Assembly (NCBI GenBank): GCA_035578175.1
Contig: JAQMRL010000007.1
Span: 48,308,727-48,372,726, forward strand
DNA length: 64,000 nucleotides
Reading direction: 5' to 3'
DNA from: Catonia carolina
Taxonomy: Eukaryota > Arthropoda > Insecta > Hemiptera > Achilidae
Shown: piece after piece, positions 34,901-46,900 of the stretch
Numbering within the stretch: position 1 is the stretch's first letter
Layout: every line of letters begins with the position of its first letter
Program-made: the position numbers and the translations under genes
Notes under the pieces: model-generated
What the model was told of the DNA's origin: nothing
Databases searched by the model: none
What the model saw: only the letters and a program-made list of their open reading frames with translations

Positions 34901-37900
34901 CTCAAAAAGTTAACTTGTCATTGAATGAATCGTTTTTCTCTCTACATTAATTTGCCTCGTTAATTTTGGAATGTCCCTTGTACGTGACTTGTCAAAGTAT
35001 GATTAATGTGCATTTACGTAAATTTAGGTTATGTTATAGACTATAAATTTTGTTATCTTCAATACCATTCATGTTTGTGTGATGTAATTTTAATTACATA
35101 TTTTATTTCAGCATCGTACAAGTTCATCCCCAGATGGGAACTATCTACATTTTCAACCCAAAAGAAAATGATAAAGTTGGAAAACAGTTCACTTTTGATG
35201 CTGTATATGATAGCAAGTAAGTATAGAAGGTCTTATTTTTACTTTCTCTTGCCCTGTAAAATGTAGGTAAGGAAAGTTAATGTTTTCATGTCAATTTTCA
35301 AAATTGAGTTTTCACTGGAAATACACATTTTCAGGCCCCCTGTACCCAAAAAACATGTTTTTACCAATTGGCATATGCACAAAAACAGAAAATCATATAA
35401 AGTTAAAACTCTTTCAAACTATGTTAAAATTATTTAAATTTGTTTGAACTTCTGTGTGTTTAAGTATAAACAGAATATCATTATAAAATAAATTGGACAA
35501 CAGTTTGCGTTTTAAGTACAGTATAACTTGTCATGTCTGGACTAATATGGGGACTGGTCAATCCAGATATGGAACAATCCGGTTATCACTATGTCATTTA
35601 TAAATCGCTAGAGGGCCAGAATTAATGAACATGTTTCTTGTTGAGTATTATTTTAGATGTTTTTTTTTTTTTTTTGGTTGAGCATTTGTATTTGTACACT
35701 GTACTCTTTAAAATATAAAAAGTAAAATTGATTAAAAAATTTTACTGTACGCCTACAGTAGTACATATGAGTACTAAAGTTACAAAAGTTTGTGATTTCT
35801 TGTCACACACTGCACAAGTTTTTTGGAAACCATGTCGCTCTACCTTCTTTAAAGCTTCACTTCAGTTTCACTTGTTTCACCTGAATGTTGAACATAATTG
35901 ATCAGAGATTCGATATCTTGAATCCCTCAGAGTGACTCATTATAGGCTAGTTGTCATCCTCTTCAGGTTCAGAGATTTTCTTACCCCTATTACACACCAT
36001 TTATATGATGCCACAGTCTGTAATTTCGCTGACTTCATCTTCACTAAGCCACTTCGTGCCGTCATCGTCTTTCTTCCCATCCAGGAAGGTTTTTCACCAG
36101 CTCTGCAAACTGAGCTATTTTCTTCTTCGTTAAAAACAGATTCATTGATTTCTTGTGGTTTCCCCCCAGCCGTTTCAGTTACTTTGTGATTTAACAGCTT
36201 TCTCTATGACTTAACCAATGTAAACGGTTTCATTTTATCCCATGTTTGGGATACCCACAACACCACATCTAAAATATCCCCTTTTTTTAAGGATTCCGTA
36301 ACACTTTTACTCTCATCCATTCCAGCAATTGTCCTAGTCTATTCTTAGCAGAATAGAATAGGTGTGCACAAACAATATTCCAGCTGCAGTTTTTACTTTT
36401 CTATCCCTTACCATTTCGCTAACCAAAATTGAAAAACTAGTTTGGAGATACGTCCGGATATGGGAGGGTCCGGATGGGACAGGTTTTACAGTATATGATA
36501 AAATTTTGAAATCACTTAAATAGTTTTTCTATTATCAATAAATTTTTTTCAGTTCTTCACAGGAAGATCTTTACGAAGAATCTGTTCAACCGCTGGTAAG
36601 TTCTGTGCTGGATGGATTCAATGCGACTGTGTTTGCATACGGACAGACTGGTACTGGCAAAACATACACAATGGAAGGTATGTTACTATAGTGATAAAAG
36701 TTTATAGATTTTAAAAATTGTAGTAAATCTTTATAAAGCATTCTGCAGCTTGCAATCAATCATAATAATTGCTAATTATAAATATTTCTTGCTAATTTAT
36801 AAATATTTTAAGTTTCCATATTAACCTTTTGTAGCTGGCTTATTTTTAATTTATTCAGGATTGTAGAGTAGCAAAAATTGAAACTAATTCATTAAAATCT
36901 TAATAGAAGATCTTAATGCATCATTTTATTCAGTCAGTCATCTGTATAAAACAGTTTTTTCCCATGTATGGCCAATTTTAGACCATGTGAGGTGACGTAA
37001 GATGTTTCTAGAACCTCATTTTGCTGCTTACAATCTCAGCATTTGTTCACTGTAGACTTTTCTCCTTTCTTCTCTCCACCTTCTATTTTTTTTTTTTTTT
37101 GCTTTGTAATAGTCGGTCGCCAGTGGCAGGTGTGTAACATGAGATCCAAAGGTCACTTGTAGTTTGTACGCATTCGTGAAACCCTAGCACTTGTGGTATG
37201 CACGTCTTTTATTGTTCAGCAGTTTTGAACAGTTTGAATACATGTAGGGTCATATTGTTTCTCATTCAGCGACCCTTTTCCTTTGTTACAATTATGTATT
37301 TTCCCTCATCAAACCTTATTATGGTTGCTTTGTTTTTCTCAGATTGTCTTTCACTTATTGTTAGACTTTTATTATTTGCTGTGGAATAATCACGTAGTAA
37401 GGATAGTTGTATAATAATAAGATTATTATTTTTAGGGAATGAGTAATTTTTTATCTTTAAGATAAGACAGTCATCAAGGGCCCGAAATAGTATTTAGTAT
37501 TATGAAATTAAATATTATTTGTAAATTTTTGCATAATTAGTAAAAAAATAAACAGTATGGAGTCATAAATAGACATTCTGGTTCATGAGAGGTATGTCCA
37601 GGAGCGGATGGGTCATCGTTGATCCCTGTCAGAACACTATTTTGTATACCAAACAGCTATATTTGTGCAAAATTATGAGTGTCTAACAAAAAAATCATTT
37701 ATTTTGGTTAGTTTAGTGATTAGTATAGTATAACAGTGAATTTGTAAAGTTTGTAATTAGTTGTCTAAATTTGTCTCGGTTTTTAAGTTTCCTCGGTTTT
37801 TTCAATATCCTTTCTGACTTCTTTGAATCATTTATTCGACACCTTAGGTCTATTGTTTAGTGCCTTAAAAATTTGTTTTGTCAACTGTTTAATGTTAATG

Positions 37901-40900
37901 ACTTTTAGTGGGAATTAAACAGTAATATGTTATATGTTATTTGATTCCTTTCCATGTATGTTATTTGAATACATGTTTGATTAAAATTTGATGGTTCTGG
38001 CCGTGTTTTAACACAGTTTGCCCAACCATCACAAGAAAACCGATCTCCTATCTGCATTCTGTGCAGTTGTAAAATGTACTCATTTTCCTTACCCCAAAAT
38101 TTGAGGTGTCTTATACAGTAGTATCCGTTACATATCCTCATGGCTAAAACAATGTTCTGCTTAAAACGCAATTTTCGTGAAGTCCTTGATTAATAAGGTA
38201 ACACTTGTGTATATTTTTCTGCTTAATACACATTAAATACTGCCTAACGCGCTCAAAATTGATGAGTATTTTAAAAATAAGTAATGGAACTTTCATTATT
38301 AGTTACAGTATTCGTGTATATATATGTATTAGTGGTGTTATTTTTTTTTTTTTTTTTTTTTTATTAAATGTGATGTTCAAAATAAGGTATGCGTCTTTAT
38401 GTTTATTTACTTTTATAGGTTACATAAAAGATAGAACAGGGTGGAGAACTGCATCAAACCAGTCGAGAGACTGATGACAAAAAAAAAAGTTACATAAAAC
38501 GTATATATTTATTTATATATAACCTATATGTAATTGCTCACGTAACGCAGAATGGTAAAAAGTTTACACTTTTCTGCATTCAATACTGATTTCTTTAAAA
38601 GGCCCTCTCTTAAGATTGTCTTGGCTGCTTCTCGGCTAAGACAATGTTCCACCTAAGACGGTAATTTGTGTCGGACCCATGAAAATCGTGTTGAGCAGAT
38701 TATACTATATATGTATATTATTTAACCCTTTTCTCCAGATTCTGTATTCCAGGTCTGTTTTTTTTCTTAAATAAGTAAATTTTATATACTCTGATGATTC
38801 AGACCTTAATAAGTAATTGAATATTAATTCTATTGTAATAAATATTTTAACAGTTATTCTTAACAGATTGATTAATGAAATAAATATGTATTTACTCACC
38901 ATTTGCCATATGAAAATGTTTTTCAGCCTTTTCATGAATAAATCTAAATAAAGTTATGCACACGTTTGAGCAACTACACATAAACTGTTATTTTTATATT
39001 TACACTTTAACTCACTAAAAAATTAAAGAGAATAAACAAAGGGTTGGCAACAGAGAATATAAAATGGAGTATCCGACATGCCTGATAAAATTTTGTTGGA
39101 GGATGTGCCCATGTGATAAAAAAGTTTTTTTAAGATTGCAACCTTAATGTGCATTTTAAGGCAAAAGTGTGTGTAATAAAAGTTATAGAAAAGTAAAAAA
39201 AACCTACAACTTTTATTTCAACCATTTTTTCTGCAGTGCTTAGTTCAGCGGCAGTTTGTGATTTTCCGACTTTCCTCTTCAAAATCGAAGTCCATATTCT
39301 CGTGATTAAAATTAGGTTTTGTTTTTCATTATTTACATTGGGAATTGAAAGTCATGTGAGTGTTTAACATTAGATTTTTTTCTATTGTATTAAATGATTG
39401 AGCATTAGCCTACATTACATTTTGTCATAATAAAATAATATAAGTTATGCATTTTGCTTTGTTTTTAATTTCAGGCAGTAAAACATGTGCAGCGAACAGG
39501 GGAATCATACCAAAATCTTTTGAACAGATATTTAGCCACATTTCTCGGTCGAAAAATATGCAGTATTTGGTTCGAGCTTCGTACTTAGAAATCTATCAAG
39601 AAGAAATTCGGTAAATATTCTGATTTTTATAAATTTCTTATATTCTTTTAGTAGCCCCTTGGAGGGTTTTAGCTTTTTCCACAATTCTCCTCCAGTTCTC
39701 TTTGCTAGTGTTCCCATCCATTTTTTCCTAGGATGAACTTTTTCCTCTTATTCAGCCTTTCCTTCCATATCACTTTAACCAACTTCCATTTTTTTGTGAA
39801 AAGTTTTGATCATCAAGGTTAATTTAAAAAATATATTCAGTGTGTGTTTGTGGTAGTTATTTTACATAAAACAATATCTATATTTGTCTCTATAAACAGT
39901 TAATTTATTAAGAGATATAATAGTAATTTTGTATTTTCAAGCTTATCCTCTGTCAACTAAATTTTAATTAGGAGTTGATATTAATACATTTACTGAAGCT
40001 TTATATTGTTCTGTATAACTTGACCCCTTTTTTAACATTTTTCTTTATTTTCCATTTAGAATATAAAATAGCTAGCAACCCCTTGCATGCTGTGTTTTAC
40101 ATCAAACTTAACATAAAACTTCCCATAAGTAATAAATACTAATTTATTTTCAGTACTAACTGGAAACAGGAATTTTGTTGACACCAGTATGAATCAATTG
40201 AGTGGAAAAAATGGCCTCAGATAAATGAGTATTTGTTATAAAAAAAGTTGGTAAAATCTATTTCTTAAAAGAAGTTGTACAATCTTTTTAATTTTTAGAA
40301 AGTTTCCTTAAATTTCTATACACAAATCAAATATGATTTCATTTTTTGAATATTTGTCCCATGAATAATTTTCAAAACTTTTTAAGACAGGAAGGAATGA
40401 TGGATGATGTCATATTGTAGGGCAGTACTGTATCATACCCTGATAACTGACTGCATATTACAAAATCACACCTGATATGTGGTTCGTAAACTTTTGATAA
40501 ACTTTCTACCTTTATTTTTTTCACAAATGTTTGTGAGCACATTTATTCCCATCTACTACCATGCGTTCTGAAAGTCGCTGTGCACCAAGTGACATGACAG
40601 GGAATAATTTCATGGCTAGGTTGGTAGCTCTGTGCTGTTCAATTGTTGCCGAACACGTCGAGGCCTGTCAGTCATTGAGTTGAAGTTGTATATGTTTCAT
40701 TTATTGCAGTTCTGTTGCACGTTTTTTGTTGTTGGACGCGATGGTTCTTTCAGTAGAGGAGCGCATTTTCCTCGTTGAATACGTATTTCGCGAAGGTGAC
40801 AAGTACAGTGATTTAGTGAAGCGCAAATTTTCTGAAAAGTTTCCAGATTCAATTATTCCTCACCGTAATGCAGTACGAACACTGATAGAAAAATTTCGGG

Positions 40901-43900
40901 CAACTGGCTCTGTTGAGGACGCTGAACGTAGTGGTAGGCCCCCTAAGCTAGACGAACAAAAGCTGCTGGATATTTCTGATTCTATGGCACAAAGTCCAAA
41001 AAAATCAATGCGTAAGTTAGCACAACAGCATAATATCGGACTTGCTACCGCACATAAAGCTGTCAGACAAGAACTTAAACTATTCCCATACAAAGTGAGG
41101 TGTGTTCAAGAGCTGAAACCTTCAGATAATGACAAGAGACTAAATTATTGTCATTGGTTTCAACGTTTCATCAACCAAAATTCCGAAGACATCCTTGACG
41201 TAACGTTTTATACAGATGAAGCGTGGTTTCACTTGGGAGGGTATATAAGTTCACAAAATACTCGAGTATGGTCGACAACTAACCCTTGCGCTTTACATGA
41301 ACAGTCCTTACACGAAGCAAAAATTGGAGTCTGGGTTGCTGTGAGTAGAGCACGTATTGTTGGACCAATTTTTTTTGCAAACACAATCAATAGTGAACGT
41401 TATTGTTCTGATATTTTAGAGAACTTTACGCATCAAATAACACAAGTGGAAATGAATAATGGTTGGTTCCAACAAGACGGGGCAACAGCACATACATCTA
41501 ACATCTCAATGGCTTTCCTGCGCAACGTGTTTGGTGAACGAATAATTTCAAAGAATTTGTGGCCTGCAAGATCTCCTGATCTGACTCCCCCCGATTTCTT
41601 TTTATGGGGTGCGGCGAAACAAACTGTGTATCGGAACAGACCACACACGATTGACGAACTTAAAGCCGCAATAACGGCATACATTCAAGGAATCACTGTT
41701 CTTCAGTTGCGAAAGGTGTTTGCAAACAAACTGAAACGAGTGCAATGCTGTATTGATGCCAATGGAGGTCATTTCGAACACCTTCTATAAACAATGTAAT
41801 CACGGTTTAACAATGTAATTAAGGTATTGAATAAATTTTTTTCCAAAATGCTTAGTCATTTCTTTATACATATTTTCATAAATCCATAGTCACAATTCCA
41901 GTGCACAGCGACTTTCCGAACGCACGGTATAAAGAAATAGTTTATAGATAGTGAGTCAAGAGAATGCCTTTTGCATATGGATGGGCTTTGAGGAAGGGAA
42001 GAGAAATTTGATAGTGCTGCCAACCTCAACAGTGAGTTACTACATTGTACTACCATACAATTGCACCATTAGTTAACCACATGTTGCCTTTCAATTAATA
42101 TACTTTGTTATGACTGACACTTTTTCCACTTAAACCCCATTTCCTTTAAAATTTTTCTTAACGTACAAAGTTTCCAACAAACAAAAGAACTTAAGCCTTT
42201 AGAAATTAGTTTAGAAATTTAGCTTTTCTTTGAAAACCGGTTATAACATTTCCCATGTCGGCATCACTTTCTTATTGATATAACTATTTCCTTTTTTTAC
42301 CGGGTGTTAAAAAACCTGTTGATGAAGAATTGTCTTTTTCATTGTGTGTGCCCGCCTCTCTTCATGCGGTCTTGGGTTCGAATCCCATTCAGGTACGACA
42401 TATTTTCATACGTTTCAAAAAAATCATTTCATCCTTCACTGTCTGCATTAGCAGTAATTGCAGAACAGTCGGACGTTAAACCAAAAAAAAACTTCACTGT
42501 GTTTAACTTCCTTCTTTATATTTTGAATTGTGGAAAGAGAAACATCACAGCCGCTTCCTAAAGGCTTTCGTTAAGAGGCAAGTAAATGTATTTTTGCTTA
42601 GCTTCAACTTCACAGCATTTTATTACATTCCATATTAGATTTCGTTTAGCACTGTGAAGAGTTCAACTGCATTTTTGAGAAACCTGCATTTCAATTTATG
42701 GTAACAAATCGTTATATTCGTGCAGTTACCGTACAAAAGGTTTCGCGATATACTGTGTGTTCTCTAAGTATAGTTTCTGTTGTTGTGATGGCAAACTGAC
42801 ACCAAAGCAGTCGCGCATGCACACTGATGCTTTCCTACCTTTTACCCCTCATTAAAACTAGAGGCAAACTCATGATTCGAGTAACTATAGATACATTACC
42901 TTCTTTAATTTAGTACTGGAAGCACTTTTCTGTTCATTGTTATGTATTATAGGATTTGTGAAGGAACCAACCAGCTTTCTTATTATAAATGCTCGCCTCT
43001 CATCATGCGATCTCGGGTTGAATCCCATTCAGGCACGGAATATTTTCATACATTACAAAAAATCATTTCATCCTTCACCGTCTGCATTAGCAGTAATTGC
43101 ATAATTGCAGAACAGTGGAACGTTAAACAAAAAAAAAATATATAGAGGAAGACACAAACTATAGGACTTACTGTACTTTTGTAATCTATGTTTACATTTA
43201 TATTAATGATTTTCATTAAAATACTCTTTTTTCTTTTGTTCCAGTGATTTGTTAGATGAAAAGAAAAAACACTATGAATTAAGACAGAATGAGTCAGGCG
43301 TGTATGTAAAAAATCTCCAGTCGTATGTGTGTAAAAGTGTCAAAGAAATTGAACATGTTATGAGTGTAGGAAATCTAAATAGAACTGTCGGGTAAGTATT
43401 CTCTAGATCTATTTTTTTTTTAACTACTGTAAACTATACTAAAATCCAAATTACTTTAAAGTTGATATAAACTAATGAGATTGCCTCGGATTGGCTAGAT
43501 TAAATATTTTGTCTTTAGTGCGAGCCAACGAGTAATATAGTAGGGTAATCATAATGAATTCCAACAACAAATAAACTTTAATAAGTTTTGTATCCAAAGT
43601 TTTATTGATTATTTACAGAGTTGTATTCTTTCTATTATCAATATCATAGTTTTTTGTAACAATCAGTTATTGCATTACACATGTACTTAAAACACTCTTT
43701 TAGAAATACATTGCCATCTTACCATATTACAGTTCTTGGATTCCAGAAAAATCGGATTCACTATCACATGAATCTGTGAATTAATCACGAATCTATTTTC
43801 TTGAGTAAAAATGTTGCTTAAATTACCGGCATTTCACATTACATTCACATTTTTTCTATGATGTGCCATATGCAATAATTTCAAAATTCAGGGGTATGAA

Positions 43901-46900
43901 TACTGTCCAATAAAATGTCCTTAACATAATCTGTATTAAAAGTAAAATTATCTGCGACCAAAAATCCTGTGCATTATTCTTCTTATAGCCACTTTGTCGA
44001 AATTCACTTAATGTCGCTTATGTTTTTTTGGAGTTTCGTTCCTACCTTTCTGCTTAAATTCACTTATTATGTTATAATGCTTGTTTTGCATGCACCTGAG
44101 CTACTAAGTTATATATTAGACTTAACAAAACTAACACAAAAAATATTTAGCAATTCATATTTGCAACAAAACTGGAGTATACTGATCAAGCAGTTTGATC
44201 AGACTAAAAGAACTGACATCAAACATGGACATACTAAGCGGGAATACTGATGATTGAATACTGAATATGATGGATTGTGTATGTGGTGTCAAAACATAGA
44301 AGTGGCGCAGTTACTGATCGTTTAGACTGACCATTTTCTGCTATTCTTACTTTTATAACTTTATTTACATTCATTTCATAGTAATTAGGTTTCTTGTACA
44401 GTTTGAGATTAATGAGCAATATTTTTCTAAGCTAAATTAATTAAACTAAATTCTTAAAAGCCAACAGTTATAATGTCAACTATTTTTCTTTTCACGATAT
44501 GAACACTTTTATATTGTGCACTACCACACAAGATACATTTTTCACTATAACTCTACACTAGCTCAAAGGATTTTTTCACTTGAGCCGGTGCACTGCATCT
44601 GAGTTACAAGCAGTATAGCTTCAATGTTCACATTCTAATGGAGCATTCATGTTTCTGTGCTTATCTCCATAGTTCACCGGCAACTAATTCCATCTTCAGG
44701 TCCTTATGATGCTCTGCATTTCTGACTACCCATGGAGTGTAGACAATATTACTCAATATTTTATTTTGAAATCTTAAGACAATTCCAAAGTTACTCTGAC
44801 TAGCACAGCCCCATAGCTATATACCATACATCCATACTGGCTTCAGAACCTGTTTGTAGATTAGAAGCTTATTATGAATTGAAAACAGGAGTTTCTTCCA
44901 ATGGAACAATAAATTTAACTGGACTCCGTTACAATTTTTCTCATAGCATTTTTTAAGCCTTTGGTAATAAGCAATCATTCTTTCAGAGTATGTCTTCTTT
45001 CTTTCTACAGTACATCATATGCCAAAATTTTTTGAATGTATTTGTTATCTTTAATTGCTTTATTACCACTATTTTATTCCTAAATGTAATTTTATCTTGT
45101 TTCGTTTTCCCCCTATTGGCTTCTCTCCCAAATCTTTTAACTGTATTTCAGGATGAGCTCTTTAAGGTCTAATTATATAAATTAAATATTTGTTGCCTCT
45201 GTACTGAAGAACGACAACCAATTTTAGTATGTCTTCCAAGTATGTATTATTTTACAATTTAAAAAAACTTGAGGACGTGATTTGCTCTGATTGTGTGCTG
45301 TTTGCACCTTTCCCACTACTGTGCATAAATACAATTCCTTTACGGTCGATCCAGCTGTTAATCATCTAATCACTGATGTGCTGCTTCCGCTATCACAAAG
45401 AGGTACTTAGATGGGGAACTCTTCATTTGGCGTATGCGCATAGGTAATTTTTTACTATATTTTTCTGTTATAAAACAGTATCACAGTTATCTACAAAATT
45501 GATTTTCAAATGTTGTACGTGCAGGATGTGTACCTAATGCCTTTATATACATTGTTACAATGTAGTTACACATATCAATGGTTAAAATATTATAAAGTTG
45601 TACAAAACTTCCAGTGTCTTGTTGGGACAAAAGCCCCTATTTTTTTCTCTCTGAATTGACCACATGGATTCCATTACAATTTTTCTCATGGCATTTCTTA
45701 AGCCTTTAGTAATAAGCAATCGTTCTTCCTGAGTATGTCTTCTTTTATTAATTACAGTATAAATGAAATTTATCACCTTACCTTTGGTTGCTTATTTAAG
45801 TTTAAAACGCGCGTTTCGGTGGTACCACCTTCTTCAGAGCATATTTAAAAAAAATTAAAATAAAAATTTAGAACGGTGTTTCCATTCAGTTATTTAGATT
45901 AAAAATAACTGAAAAAATGACTGAATGGAAACACCGTTCTAAATTGTAATTTTAATTTTTTTTAAGTATGCTCTGAAGAAGGTGGTACCACTGAAACGTG
46001 CATAAGTTTTTTAAACTTAAATAAGCAACCAAAGGTTAGGTGATAAATTTCATTTATACTGTAATTTATATTAATGGTTGGCAGGATGCATTTCAAAAAT
46101 TTATTTGTATGTCTTCTTTCTTTCTACAGTCCATCGTATGCCAAGATTTTTTGAATATGTTTGTTATCTTAAATTGCTTTATTACCACTATTTTATTTCT
46201 AAATGTAATTTTATCTTGAGTTTCATTTTCCCCCTATTGGCTTCTCTCCCAAATCTTTTTATGCACACATGTACTTTAGAAGATGAGTGGCAAGGTGGAG
46301 ATGTCACTACAACTAGACAGTGGATCTAATAATGATTGATGCCCACTTTGGCATTTTTAAGGATGGTCTGGATAATATAAAAGAGTTGTCTAATTGATAC
46401 GACGCATGCTTAAGTGTATTTCAGTATTGTATTATGTTAATTTACAACATATTCAATTTGTCTGCCCATAACAGACAGGTGGAGTGTCAAATTATTCACA
46501 CTCAATCTGTTCGTTGCAGGGCTAAAATAAATAGTTCTGTTTCTTATCACATGGTCAGCCAATTAAATGACTGGACCATTTAAGAACAGAAGAGGTAGAG
46601 GTGTAAAAGACACTAATCAGAGTTATCTCCTCTGAAAGTAATGAATTTCATTATACAGCCAGACCCTGTGGTGAATGAAGTGAAGGTGTCACTTGCAGAG
46701 CGGAAAATATGTCCTTTTCAGAGGGCCCGGCATGCTGATAAGTGTACTTTTCCACTCAGTGAGGAAGCTGGTAAACTACCTCACTCCTCGTTTTACTTAG
46801 TAAAACCTCTACAGGTTCAAACCAGCTTTTTGGCTGATGACCTAAACAACAACACATTCAATTTGTACTTTGTTTGTTTGCAGTGCTACAAACATGAACA

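Noticed and set aside
40860..41684. Minus-strand open frames inside the mariner-type transposase
   Set aside because: They are shadows of the intact plus-strand transposase gene.
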